Of a stretch of DNA of 64,000 nucleotides, positions 1 through 8,900 are shown piece by piece (the stretch's first letter is position 1; the number at the start of each line of letters is the position of its first letter). The position numbers and the translations under genes are program-made. The notes under the pieces were generated by a model. That model had not been told where the DNA came from, made no database searches, and worked only from the letters and a program-made list of their open reading frames with translations. The stretch is from Sphingomonas gei (lineage in GTDB: Bacteria > Pseudomonadota > Alphaproteobacteria > Sphingomonadales > Sphingomonadaceae), in assembly GCF_004792685.1 (NCBI RefSeq), contig NZ_SRXT01000002.1:434001-498000 (forward strand), given 5' to 3'.

Positions 1-2
1 AT

Positions 3-881
3 CTCGGCTTCGGCGATCTCAAGCGGGTCCTGGCGGCGAACGAAGACATGACGCCGGCGGAAGTGTTCCGCCTGTGCGACGTCTTCTTCACCGAAGACCG
101 TATCCAGTCGGTAGTTGCCGAAGAGCAGCGCTGCGCCGACCGCAATCCCTTTTACGGCTCCTCGTTCCAGCCGATCGGCGGTGAGTTTTTCGGCGGCATG
201 GTGCTCGCCTCCACCGACCAGTTCACTGCGATGTTGTTGGCGCTCGACGGCTTCGAGATTGATCTCGCCAAGCAGCGCTACGGCGAGCGCCGCACGCTGA
301 CCTTCGGCGGGCAGGAGACCTATCTCAAATTCTTCCGCGCGCACGAATTTCCGCTGCAGTCGTGGAAGATCCCGACCTTCGGCGACGATGACGATCTCCA
401 CACGCTCGATCTTCGCTTCGAGGAAGGCGATCGCTTCGACTGCAAGGCCGGCGACTCGCTTCACTTCAAGGCCAATGAATCGTTCGAATATTCCGCCAAG
501 GCGGGATCGCACGCGCTGGTGCTGCAGATCCAGATGTACCGCGGCGGGATGCCGATGGCGCTCGAATTCGACTTCGATACGCGCCGCATGGTCGGCGCCA
601 GCTCACCCGCGCAGGAACCGACCCGGCTGCAGATGCTCGCCACTGCGATGCGCCTGTTCGGCCGCCAGGACAGCTGCGACCAGCTCGAGCGGCTGCTCGA
701 GCATCCGTCGCATTATGTCCGCTGGCACACGATGCGCGAATATCTGGGGCTCAATCTCGAGCGCGCATGGCCGCATCTCGAGCGGATGCGCGACCGGGAT
801 CCGCAGGCCGCGGTGCGCCGCGCCGCGCAGCGCACGATCGAAATGCTCAGCGACGAAATGCCGGCCATCGCGGCCGAATGA
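3..881 (+). CDS. Cupin-like/helical-repeat protein, 5' end possibly outside window
   Basis: The reading frame is open to the window edge. The first ATG (48) has no convincing ribosome binding site, so the real start may lie upstream. The middle of the protein is beta-rich (GDRFDCKAGDSLHFKANESF), like a cupin barrel. The last 90 residues (SHYVRWHTMREYLGL, then AAVRRAAQRTIEML) look like HEAT-type helical repeats. The next gene has the same order of parts. No catalytic triad is obvious, so this copy may be non-enzymatic or a scaffold. Context is an operon with exporters, which suggests a role in making or modifying an exported product; that is inference only. Confidence 0.7.
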   Translation, partial: LGFGDLKRVLAANEDMTPAEVFRLCDVFFTEDRIQSVVAEEQRCADRNPFYGSSFQPIGGEFFGGMVLASTDQFTAMLLALDGFEIDLAKQRYGERRTLTFGGQETYLKFFRAHEFPLQSWKIPTFGDDDDLHTLDLRFEEGDRFDCKAGDSLHFKANESFEYSAKAGSHALVLQIQMYRGGMPMALEFDFDTRRMVGASSPAQEPTRLQMLATAMRLFGRQDSCDQLERLLEHPSHYVRWHTMREYLGLNLERAWPHLERMRDRDPQAAVRRAAQRTIEMLSDEMPAIAAE

Positions 882-905
882 CACTCACCGATAGGAGACG
901 CCACC

Positions 906-1823
906 ATGCCCCTAGTCATCGATTCTCCGCAGACCGACGCGATCGAGCTCGGCGAGATCATCGAATATCTGCACGACGAGAATATCGACACCTCGGATCA
1001 CGATCAGATGATTGCGGCGGCGCCGATGCTCAAGCGGCTCAGCAACAATCGCAGCTTCCTCGGCGACATGGCGCTCGACGAATTGAAGAAGCGCACCGGG
1101 ATCGGCAACGGTTCGAACAATTACGGACCACAGGTCATCATGCTGTACGCGCCCACCAAGCGTCAGCAGACCTTTTTCCTGCGCGCCAATTTCTGGCCGT
1201 CGAACAACGACCACATCCTGCGCGCGAGCGGGCCCGAGCAGTTTTTCTATCACCACCCCCACGACCATTCGTTCAACTTCCTGACCGTCGGGCATTTCGG
1301 CCCCGGCTACAGCAGCAACTATTACACCTATGACTATGAGGACACTGCCGGCTATCCCGGCGAGCCTGTCGATCTCAAGTTCGTGGAAAAGAGTTCGCTC
1401 AGCGAGGGCAAGGTGATGCTCTACCGCGCCTGCTACGACATCCATGACCAGCTCCCGCCCGAGAGCATGTCGATCAGCCTCAACATCATGGAGCTGACCG
1501 TGCGCGGCAGCGTGGTCGATCAATATGGCTTCGACGTCGAGCGCAACTTCGTCGGCAATATGATCAACCGCATGTCGATGTGTTCGCTGATGCCGGTGAT
1601 CGCGCAGGTCGGCGGCGAAAACGCGCAGGACTATCTGGCCGAGACCGCACGGTCGCATCTCTCGGAGCGCGTGCGCTTCGCCGCGCTCAAGGCGATGGCC
1701 GCGAAGCAGCCGGACCTCGAAACCACGATGGAAGTGTTTCAGCAGGGCACGCGAAGCGAGAGCGCGCTGGTCGCGGGCTGGGCCCAGCACAAGCTCACCC
1801 GCCTCGAGAGCCTGCGCGCGTGA
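906..1823 (+). CDS. Cupin-like protein with HPHDH metal-site-like motif and C-terminal helical repeats
   Basis: 305 residues, preceded by a good ribosome binding site (ATAGGAGA) 8 nt before ATG 906, and 24 nt after the previous stop. Around residue 115-135 it carries FFYHHPHDHSFNFLTVG followed by a Tyr/Gly-rich stretch. The clustered His/Asp residues look like a metal-binding cupin/oxygenase site. The C-terminal third (SHLSERVRFAALKAMAAK onward) resembles HEAT repeats, as in the preceding gene. It may be a metal-dependent tailoring enzyme for a peptide or small molecule exported by the downstream ABC systems. I do not recognise a named family with certainty. Confidence 0.75.
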   Translation: MPLVIDSPQTDAIELGEIIEYLHDENIDTSDHDQMIAAAPMLKRLSNNRSFLGDMALDELKKRTGIGNGSNNYGPQVIMLYAPTKRQQTFFLRANFWPSNNDHILRASGPEQFFYHHPHDHSFNFLTVGHFGPGYSSNYYTYDYEDTAGYPGEPVDLKFVEKSSLSEGKVMLYRACYDIHDQLPPESMSISLNIMELTVRGSVVDQYGFDVERNFVGNMINRMSMCSLMPVIAQVGGENAQDYLAETARSHLSERVRFAALKAMAAKQPDLETTMEVFQQGTRSESALVAGWAQHKLTRLESLRA

Positions 1824-3613
1824 CCCGCGCGGCGCCCACCGAAGCGAGCCCCAGGACGGGGCCTGCATCCTATGCCGATCTGTTCTCGGTATTGCGCCAT
1901 GTCCGCATCGATCGCGGAGCTTTGTGCTTCGCGGCGTTGCTGACTCTGGTGGAGGTGGGCGGCACGCTCGGCTTCCCGCTGCTCACCCGCACGATCGTCG
2001 ACGGCTCGGGCCAGATGGCGGCGACCGGCGGGCTGTTCGGCCGCCCGGTGATCGTCCAGCTGGTGCTGGTCCTGCTCGCCGCCGCGGCCGCCGCCGCGGT
2101 CGCGCGCTACCTTACCAGCCGGGCGGGCCTATCGCTCGGGGCCCGGCTGCGCAGCGCGGCGATCGAGCGGCTGGTGGCGGCGCCGGTCACCTATCTGGAC
2201 GGGCTCGCCAGCGGCGAAGTGACCAGCCGCGTGATCAACGACACAAAGGCGGTCGCCCAGCTCATCTCGCGCGAGAGCCTCAACGCGGCATCGGCAGTGC
2301 TGCTGCTCGCCGGTGCCGCGCTCGTGCTGTTCTCGATGGACGCCGCGCTCGCCGGTATCTTGTTCGGCGTGATCGGCGCAGCGTTCCTCGCGATGCTGCC
2401 GGTGATGCTGACGATGGCGGCAGTGGCCTATCGTACCCAGGACGAAACCGCGAAACTCAGCGGCCGCCTGACCCAGGTCTTCGCCGAGATGCGGATGGTC
2501 AAGACTTTCGGCGCCGAGGAGCGCGAACGCCGCCGCGCCGATACCGGCATTTTCGCGCTGTTCGCGCTCGGCTGCCGCTCCGCCCGGATCGAGGCGGCGC
2601 TCAGCCCGGTGATGACGCTGGCAGTGACGATCTCGCTGGTGACGATCCTCGCTTATGGCGGGATGCGCGTCGCGGCGGGGAGCCTGTCGTCGGGCACGCT
2701 CACTGCGTTCCTGCTCTACATCTTCACCGTGGTCGGGCCGCTGGCGCAGCTGACCAGCTTCTTCTCGCAGCTTTCGGTCGCGCGCGGCGCCTCGACGCGG
2801 CTCGCCGAAGTGCTGCGTCTGGCGCCCGAATGGTCGGCACCGCCAACGCCGCGCGCCGCCGCCGGCCGCACGCCCAAGGCGCTGACCTTCGACCAGATCC
2901 GCTTCAGTTATGGCGATCGCCTGGCGCTGTCGCTCGAAGGCCTGGTGTTCGCCCCCGGCAGCCGCACCGCGATCATCGGCCCCAGCGGCTCGGGCAAGTC
3001 GACGCTGCTGGCGCTGATCGAGCGCTTTTATACGCCCGATCAGGGCAGCATCCGCCACGGCGACGAGAATATCGTCGCGATCCCGCTGCGCGAGTGGCGC
3101 GCGCGGATCGGCTATGTCGCCCAGACCTCGGCAATGCTCTCGGGGAGCGTTCGCGACAATCTCCTCTACGGGATCGACCGCCCGGTTGGCGAGGAGGCGA
3201 TCGCCAGCGCGCTCGCATTGTCGCGGTCGGACGGCTTCGTGGCGGCGCTGCCCGCGGGGCTCGACACGCAGATCGGCGAGCGCGGCGCGCGGCTTTCGGG
3301 TGGTGAGCGCCAGCGGCTCGCCATCGCCCGGATGTTCCTGCGCGATCCCGAGATCCTGCTCCTCGACGAAGCCACGTCGAGCCTCGACGAAGAGAATGCC
3401 CATCTCGTTCTGCAGGGGCTCGAGGCGTTGATGCGCGGGCGTACCTGCATTCTCGTCACCCACCGCATGACCGGGCTCGAGGCGATGGACCAGATCGTCG
3501 CGCTCGATGGCGGCGAATTGGTCGAGCGCGGCGCCCCCGAGGCGCTGCTGTCCGGCGCTGGTTTCTACCGCCGCCTCGTCCATCGCCAGTTCCTCCAGGA
3601 GAAGTCCGCATGA
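1820..3613 (+). CDS. ABC exporter, fused membrane and ATPase domains
   Basis: The start is taken as GTG 1820, which overlaps the previous stop (GTGA); a longer open frame upstream only shadows the preceding gene. The product is about 597 residues. An N-terminal type-1 exporter membrane domain of about six hydrophobic helices (residues ~25-310) precedes a nucleotide-binding domain with Walker A GPSGSGKS (~388), signature LSGGERQRLAIA (~492), Walker B ILLLDEATSSLDEE (~512) and an H-loop (VTHR). This is the architecture of MsbA/lipid or peptide exporters that work as homodimers in the inner membrane. No peptidase C39 domain is present, so leader cleavage, if the cargo is a peptide, would need another protein. 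Confidence 0.9.
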   Translation: MTRAAPTEASPRTGPASYADLFSVLRHVRIDRGALCFAALLTLVEVGGTLGFPLLTRTIVDGSGQMAATGGLFGRPVIVQLVLVLLAAAAAAAVARYLTSRAGLSLGARLRSAAIERLVAAPVTYLDGLASGEVTSRVINDTKAVAQLISRESLNAASAVLLLAGAALVLFSMDAALAGILFGVIGAAFLAMLPVMLTMAAVAYRTQDETAKLSGRLTQVFAEMRMVKTFGAEERERRRADTGIFALFALGCRSARIEAALSPVMTLAVTISLVTILAYGGMRVAAGSLSSGTLTAFLLYIFTVVGPLAQLTSFFSQLSVARGASTRLAEVLRLAPEWSAPPTPRAAAGRTPKALTFDQIRFSYGDRLALSLEGLVFAPGSRTAIIGPSGSGKSTLLALIERFYTPDQGSIRHGDENIVAIPLREWRARIGYVAQTSAMLSGSVRDNLLYGIDRPVGEEAIASALALSRSDGFVAALPAGLDTQIGERGARLSGGERQRLAIARMFLRDPEILLLDEATSSLDEENAHLVLQGLEALMRGRTCILVTHRMTGLEAMDQIVALDGGELVERGAPEALLSGAGFYRRLVHRQFLQEKSA

Positions 3614-4101
3614 CCGCGCCGCTGACACCGCAGGCTCGCGCCTCGGCCCTTACCGGGCTGGTGGCGCACAAATGCACGCTGATCGGATGGATGATCGCAT
3701 GGGCGTCGTTCACCTATGTCTCTGCCGCGGTGCGGTGGCTCCAGGTCGGCGGCGAGACCGAGTTGCGCGGCGCTGCAATGGCGGTGTTCGCAGTCGCCGA
3801 CAAAGTGCCGCCTTATGCCAAGATCGGGTTCGGCGGGCTGTTCCTGCTTCTGCTGTACGCGCTGCAGCGGCTGCCGCTTCCCGGCGGACGCGCATCGGCC
3901 GGGATGACGGCGGGCCTCGTCGCCGCGACGCTGCTGCTCTGGGTCGCGCCGTTCGACTATTTCGGCGGCACCGACGGCAGCGTGCTTTGGAACGCCGGAT
4001 TGGTCGCGACCGTGCCGCACTTGCTGGTCGGGCTTGGCGCCGGATTGGTCTGGGCAACCGCACGCGCCCGCTGCGAGCGCAAGACGGAGGACGACCAATG
4101 A
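3610..4101 (+). CDS. Small membrane protein of unknown function
   Basis: 163 residues, with its ATG overlapping the ABC exporter stop (ATGA). Four hydrophobic segments can be seen (about residues 22-42, 68-86, 97-112 and 127-149), so it is probably an integral inner-membrane protein. It ends in an overlap with the membrane fusion protein gene. The tight coupling on both sides suggests it is a component or accessory of the transporter. I do not recognise a family. Confidence 0.8.
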   Translation: MTAPLTPQARASALTGLVAHKCTLIGWMIAWASFTYVSAAVRWLQVGGETELRGAAMAVFAVADKVPPYAKIGFGGLFLLLLYALQRLPLPGGRASAGMTAGLVAATLLLWVAPFDYFGGTDGSVLWNAGLVATVPHLLVGLGAGLVWATARARCERKTEDDQ

Positions 4102-5138
4102 CCGCGACCGTCGCCGACCGGCTGCGCGAACTCCGCCTCGATCGCGAGCCGACCAGGGCCATCCCCAAGGCGGCACCCGCCGTCTGCGTCGAACGCGGTA
4201 GCCGCCGCTCGCTGGTGCCGCTGCTCCTCACCGGGCTGGCGAGCCTCGCCGTAGGCAGCGTCGCGACGGCGGCGCTGCTGGGGGGCGCTGGCGGCAAGCC
4301 CGTGCCGATCGCCGCAGCGCCGGTCCCGCCGGCAGCGGCGGCGGCGCCCGCGGCGAGCCTGATCGCGGCCGGGTTCGTCGTGCCGCAGCGTGGCGGCACC
4401 GTCGGCTCGCAGGTTACCGGGCAGCTTCGTCAGGTGCTCGTAGCCGAGGGCGACCATGTTCAGGCCGGCCAGATCATCGCGCGGGTCGACGATTCGGATG
4501 CGCGCGCGGCGCTGGACCGGGCAATCGCGGCGCAGGCCGAAGCGCGCCAGACGATCACTGCGCTGGGCCACCAGCACCGTCAGGCGGTCGCTACGCTGGC
4601 GCGGCGCCAGGCGCTCAGCCAGCGCGGCTTCACCACCATGGCGGCGCTCGAGGAAAGCCAGGCCGAGAGCGGCATGCTCGGCGCACGCATCGCCGCTGCC
4701 CAAGCCGCACTGAGCGGCGCGACCGCGGGAGTGCGCGCGGCGCATGTCATGCTCGATCTCTATGCGATCCGCGCACCCTTTGCCGGGGTGGTGATCGAGA
4801 AGAATGCCGAAGTTGGCGAACTCGTCTCGCCGATCTCGGCGGGCGGCGGCTTCACGCGCACCGGTGTGGTGACTCTGGTCGACATGGCCAGCCTGCAGGT
4901 CGAGGCCGATGTCAACGAAGCCTATATCAGCGGCATCCGCTCGGGCCAGCGCGTGGTGCTGACGTTCGATGCGCTTCCCGGCGAGCGGTTCGAGGCGGCG
5001 GTCGCCGCGATCGTCCCCTCGGCGGACCGCAACCGCGCTACCGTGCGCGTCAATATCGCGTTCGTGCGCCGCGATCCGCGCATCCTTCCGCAAATGGCCG
5101 CCAAGGCGGCGTTCCTTTCCACAGGAGACCGGTCGTGA
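4098..5138 (+). CDS. Periplasmic adaptor (HlyD/MacA-type membrane fusion protein)
   Basis: Start chosen at ATG 4098, overlapping the previous stop (ATGA), which gives about 346 residues. A single membrane anchor lies at residues ~37-58. It is followed by a barrel-sandwich half-motif (GTVGSQVTGQLRQVLVAEGD), an alpha-helical hairpin (ARQTITALGHQHRQAVATLA) and the second half-motif (IRAPFAGVVIEKNAEVGELV). This is the order expected of RND/MacA adaptor proteins that link an inner-membrane ABC transporter to an outer-membrane channel. No TolC homologue is in the window. It is coupled to the downstream MacB-like ATPase by a GTGA overlap. Confidence 0.9.
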   Translation: MTATVADRLRELRLDREPTRAIPKAAPAVCVERGSRRSLVPLLLTGLASLAVGSVATAALLGGAGGKPVPIAAAPVPPAAAAAPAASLIAAGFVVPQRGGTVGSQVTGQLRQVLVAEGDHVQAGQIIARVDDSDARAALDRAIAAQAEARQTITALGHQHRQAVATLARRQALSQRGFTTMAALEESQAESGMLGARIAAAQAALSGATAGVRAAHVMLDLYAIRAPFAGVVIEKNAEVGELVSPISAGGGFTRTGVVTLVDMASLQVEADVNEAYISGIRSGQRVVLTFDALPGERFEAAVAAIVPSADRNRATVRVNIAFVRRDPRILPQMAAKAAFLSTGDRS

Positions 5139-5851
5139 ACTTCATGCAGCGCGTTCCCGCCGTCGACAACCTCATCGACATCGTCGATTTGTCGAAAAGC
5201 TATCGTCGCGGCAGCACCGAAGTGCCGATCTTCGACAAATTGTCGCTCTCGATCGAGCGCGGACGGTTCGTCGCGCTGATGGGGCCGTCGGGATCGGGCA
5301 AGACCACCTTGCTCAACCTGCTCGCCGGCATCGATCGCCCCAATAGCGGCATGCTCGCCGTCGATGGCGAGCGGATCGACGGCTATAGCGAGTCGGGGCT
5401 GACCCAGTGGCGCGCGAACACGCTCGGCTTCATCTTCCAATTCTACAATCTGATGCCGATGCTCACCGCAGCGCAGAATGTCGAACTGCCGCTGCTGCTC
5501 CACCGGATGAGCGCGAAGGAGCGCCGCCGCCGCGTCGATACTGCGCTCGACGTGGTCGGGCTGGCGGACCGCGCCCGGCATCGGCCGCGCGAGCTTTCGG
5601 GCGGACAGCAGCAGCGCGTCGCGATCGCCCGCGCGCTGGTCGCCGACCCCAAGCTGATCCTCGCCGACGAGCCGACCGGCGATCTCGACCGGCCCAGCGC
5701 CAACGCAGTCCTGGAAATCCTGCGGCTGCTCGCCGACGAGCTCGGCAAGACCATCGTCATGGTCACCCACGACCCCGTCGCCGCGCGCGCGGCCGACCTG
5801 ACCCTCCACCTCGAAAAGGGACGCTTCGTCAACGAAGCGGTCGCGGCATGA
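5135..5851 (+). CDS. MacB/LolD-type ABC transporter ATPase
   Basis: 238 residues from GTG 5135 (overlap with the adaptor stop; AGGAGA upstream). It has Walker A GPSGSGKT (~50), signature LSGGQQQRVAIARAL (~154), Walker B LILADEPTGDLD (~174) and the switch His in VTHD. The family powers FtsX-like permeases that extrude lipoproteins, peptides or macrolides without moving substrate through the bilayer in the classical way. The two permeases that follow are its likely partners. The ATPase is separate from the permease, as in LolD/LolCE-type systems. Confidence 0.93.
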   Translation: MNFMQRVPAVDNLIDIVDLSKSYRRGSTEVPIFDKLSLSIERGRFVALMGPSGSGKTTLLNLLAGIDRPNSGMLAVDGERIDGYSESGLTQWRANTLGFIFQFYNLMPMLTAAQNVELPLLLHRMSAKERRRRVDTALDVVGLADRARHRPRELSGGQQQRVAIARALVADPKLILADEPTGDLDRPSANAVLEILRLLADELGKTIVMVTHDPVAARAADLTLHLEKGRFVNEAVAA

Positions 5852-7008
5852 GGGAGACCACGCTCGTCCGGCGCAACGCGCTGCGCAATCCGGTCCGCAT
5901 GCTGCTGATGGTGGGATGCATTGCCGTCGCCTTCCTGATCTTCGGCGTGCTGAGCGCCGTCGCCACTGCGTTCCGGCTCGAGGACCAGCCGGGCGGGCAC
6001 GAGCGGATGATGGTGGTCAACCGCAACGGCTTCCAGCAGACGCTGCCGATCGCTTATGCCCGCGACGTCGCCCGCCAGCCCAATGTCGCGGTGTCGAGCC
6101 CGGTGCGCATGGCATTGGTCTATTGGCGCCAGCCCAAGGACATCGTCTCGGCAGTGATGGTCGAGCCCGAAACCTATCTCGATCTGTCCAAGGATGTGGT
6201 GAAGGTCGCCGACGAGGACCGCGCCCGCTTCGTCGCCACGCGCGACGGCCTGCTGGTCGGCCGCGCATTGGCCGAACGCTATGGCTGGAAGCGCGGCGAC
6301 CAGGTCACGCTGCAGAGCTTCACCGATCTGCGCGAGGACGGTAGCCGCGCCTGGCGCTTCACCGTGGCCGGCATCTACACCGCCGCCCAGCCCGGCGGCA
6401 GCGAACTCGCGATGGCCGGGCACTTCGCTTATTACAACGAAGCGCTGCTCACTGGGCGCGACCGCATCAACTGGGTCCTCGTCCAGGGCCGCGACTTGGC
6501 CGCCAACGATGCGATGGCGCGCACGATCGACGCCGGATACGCCAATTCGGCAGCCGCGACGCGCACCCAGAGCGAGGCGGCGCTGGGTCGCGCGTTCCTG
6601 TCGCAGATCGGCGATCTGATGCTGATCGTCCGGCTGATCGTCGGCGCGGCGTTCGTCGTCATCCTCTGCGTCGTCGGCAACACGCTGATCTTCATGGTCG
6701 GCGAGCGCACCGGCGAAATCGGCGTGCTCAAGACGCTCGGCTTCTCGCGGCTGCGTGTCGCGCGGATCTTCGCGGGCGAAGTCGCGCTGATTGCGGTGGC
6801 CGGCGCAGTCGCGGGCATGAGCGTGGCGGCGCTGATCGTCTCGGCGCTCGGCACCGCGCTGAAGGACGTGCTGCCCGGCATGACGATGGGTGCATCCACC
6901 CTCGCCATGGCCGCCGGGCTGGTGGCGCTGCTGATCCTGCTGACCGGCATCCTGCCGGTGCTCCAGGCCGGCCGGGTCAACATCGTCGAAGCATTGGGGA
7001 GGAAGTGA
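5848..7008 (+). CDS. FtsX/MacB-like ABC permease, first of two
   Basis: ATG 5848 overlaps the ATPase stop (ATGA), giving about 386 residues. The pattern is one N-terminal transmembrane helix (residues ~17-37), a large periplasmic domain (MacB_PCD-like, ~40-250) and three C-terminal helices (~255-385). This includes the typical cytoplasmic coupling motif GERTGEIGVLKTLGFSR. It is the permease of a mechanotransmission-type ABC transporter and pairs with the upstream ATPase and the second permease. Confidence 0.92.
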   Translation: MRETTLVRRNALRNPVRMLLMVGCIAVAFLIFGVLSAVATAFRLEDQPGGHERMMVVNRNGFQQTLPIAYARDVARQPNVAVSSPVRMALVYWRQPKDIVSAVMVEPETYLDLSKDVVKVADEDRARFVATRDGLLVGRALAERYGWKRGDQVTLQSFTDLREDGSRAWRFTVAGIYTAAQPGGSELAMAGHFAYYNEALLTGRDRINWVLVQGRDLAANDAMARTIDAGYANSAAATRTQSEAALGRAFLSQIGDLMLIVRLIVGAAFVVILCVVGNTLIFMVGERTGEIGVLKTLGFSRLRVARIFAGEVALIAVAGAVAGMSVAALIVSALGTALKDVLPGMTMGASTLAMAAGLVALLILLTGILPVLQAGRVNIVEALGRK

Positions 7009-8189
7009 TGACCGGCAGCGTCAAACAGATCGCCGCGGTAGCGCGCATCGCCTTGCTTGGGCTGCCGTCGCGTGCGCGCATGTCCTCGGCCACGGTGCTG
7101 AGCATCGCGCTCGCCACCTTGGTGCTGCTCGGCTTCCTGGCGATGGCGTCGGGCTTCCGCGCAACCGTCGCCGGCACGGGATCGGACCAGAGCGCGATCA
7201 TCCTCGCCGAGGGATCGGCGTCCGAATTCAACAGCGCGATCGACACTGCGCGGCTCGCCCGGCTCGACAATGCGCCGGGGATCGCCGCGGGCAAGAACGG
7301 GCCGCTGCTCTCGGCCGAGAGCTTCGCAACGATCAGCGCAGTCGAGGACGGGGGCGGCGAGTCGAGCGTGACCTTGCGCGGCATGGGGCCGCAGGGGCTG
7401 GCGGTCCGCCCGCTGGCGCGCCTCGCGGGCGGCCGCATGTTCACGCCAGGCCGCAACGAACTCGTCGTCGGCAGCGCGCTCGCCGGGCGCTACCGCGACT
7501 TCAAGCTCGGCGGCAGCGTGCGACTTGCCGGCATGATGTGGCGCGTCGTCGGCGTGTTCGAAGCCGGCGGATCGGCGATGGAATCGGAGGTCTGGGCCGA
7601 TCGCAAGCTGGTCGGCCAGTTCTTCGGGTCGAGCGCCGCGGTGCAATCGGTGCGCGCGCGGCTGAGCGAGGCTTCCGCGCTCGCCTTGCTCCAGCGCTAT
7701 CTCGCCGCCGATACCAGCCTGAAGCTGGTGGCCCGCTCCGAGCGCGCCTATTTCGCCGCACAGGCCCGCAATATGGGCAAGCTCATCCTGTTCGTCGGCT
7801 GGCCGCTCGGCATCGCGATGGCGGTCGGCGCGCTCGCCGGCGCGCTCAACACGATGTTCACGTCGGTATCGACGCGCTCGACCGAGATTGCGACTCTGCG
7901 CATCCTCGGCTTTCGCGGGCCGTCGATCTTCGTGAGTACGATGGCCGAAGCCGTGCTGCTGGTGCTGCTCGGCTCGGGGCTGGGCGTGGCGCTGGCCGGC
8001 CTGTTCCTGCAAGGTCGCAGCGCGAGCACGATCGGCGGCAACCTCACGCAAGTGATGTTCAAGTTCGATCTCGCCGCGAACGACATTGTCCAGGCCGTGA
8101 CCCTGGCACTGATCGTCGGGGTGCTCGGCGGCGCGGTGCCGGCATGGCGCGCCGCCCGACGGCCGCTGGTCACCGCCGCGGCGGAGTGA
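7008..8189 (+). CDS. FtsX/MacB-like ABC permease, second of two
   Basis: ATG 7008 has GGAGG five nt upstream; a GTG at 7005 in the same frame is possible but too close to that site. About 393 residues: an N-terminal helix (~29-50), a periplasmic domain and three C-terminal helices with the coupling segment STRSTEIATLRILGFRG. Together with the preceding permease it probably forms a heterodimer, as LolC/LolE do. It is the last gene of the operon; the next gene is convergent, 15 nt away, and I see no strong terminator hairpin in that gap. Confidence 0.92.
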   Translation: MTGSVKQIAAVARIALLGLPSRARMSSATVLSIALATLVLLGFLAMASGFRATVAGTGSDQSAIILAEGSASEFNSAIDTARLARLDNAPGIAAGKNGPLLSAESFATISAVEDGGGESSVTLRGMGPQGLAVRPLARLAGGRMFTPGRNELVVGSALAGRYRDFKLGGSVRLAGMMWRVVGVFEAGGSAMESEVWADRKLVGQFFGSSAAVQSVRARLSEASALALLQRYLAADTSLKLVARSERAYFAAQARNMGKLILFVGWPLGIAMAVGALAGALNTMFTSVSTRSTEIATLRILGFRGPSIFVSTMAEAVLLVLLGSGLGVALAGLFLQGRSASTIGGNLTQVMFKFDLAANDIVQAVTLALIVGVLGGAVPAWRAARRPLVTAAAE

Positions 8190-8204
8190 CCGGGGCCAAG
8201 GGGG

Positions 8205-8900
8205 TTACGAAGCTGCCAGATCCAGCGCGGCGAGGACGTCCTTGAAATGAGTCAGCGCCTCCGGGCTCGGACCGGGATAATCGCCGGGGGTCGGCTGATC
8301 GCCGATAAAGCCCATGTCCGCTTTGCCTTCGGGCAGGCTGTAGAAGCCGAGCACGAAGAGGTAGCGCAGCCTGTCCATGAACGCGACCGGCTTCGCCATT
8401 TTCGCGACGGGTGCCGTGACGGTGAGTGCATCGAGCAGTGACGCGCGCTGGGCCGGGGCGATCGCATCGAACGCGGCGCCGTGCAGCGCCCGGCTCTGCG
8501 CATCGAGCCAGATCAGCCCGCTTAGTATCTGCTCCCGGTCCGTCCGCTGGGCCGGATACGGCGCGCTGATCCACTCGTCCACGAACGCCCCGACGCCGAG
8601 CTTGCCGGCCCCCGGCGACTGCGCGTCGGCGGGAAGGATCAGGTCGCCCAACAGGTCGACCGTCGCACGCTGCGCCGTGGTCAGCGTCAGCGGCCAGGGG
8701 ACCTTGGGCGCCATGAGGTCCGGATCGCGGCCATAACCCTGCGCTGGCGGCGGCGGCGGCACCGCTACCGGCCAGTCCGTGATCACGAACGGCGGCGGCG
8801 TGCCCTGACCTGCCGCCATGGCGGGTGGCGTCCAGCGCGCGAACGGCAGCGCCGCCGCAGTCATCATCCACTGCAGCGTCTCGCGGCGCGACGGCGTCAT
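8205..8900 (-). CDS. Gluconate 2-dehydrogenase subunit 3-like protein, Tat-exported
   Basis: 231 residues. The N-terminus carries a twin-arginine-type signal (PSRRETLQWMMTAAALPF) with cleavage likely near residues 28-31. The body (VDLLGDLILPADAQSPGAG, FVDEWISAPY) matches the gluconate 2-dehydrogenase subunit 3 family. These small subunits ride through the Tat pathway with a GMC-type flavoprotein partner. The partner is the next gene upstream, whose stop overlaps this start (8897-8900). In glucoside 3-dehydrogenases this small subunit is called LacC-like; the link is by family knowledge. Confidence 0.88.
   Translation of the reverse strand: MTPSRRETLQWMMTAAALPFARWTPPAMAAGQGTPPPFVITDWPVAVPPPPPAQGYGRDPDLMAPKVPWPLTLTTAQRATVDLLGDLILPADAQSPGAGKLGVGAFVDEWISAPYPAQRTDREQILSGLIWLDAQSRALHGAAFDAIAPAQRASLLDALTVTAPVAKMAKPVAFMDRLRYLFVLGFYSLPEGKADMGFIGDQPTPGDYPGPSPEALTHFKDVLAALDLAAS

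Noticed and set aside
2129..3628. Long - strand open frame opposite the ABC exporter
   Set aside because: High-GC antisense shadow; composition is Arg/Gln/His-rich with no motif, and the + strand protein is complete and recognisable.
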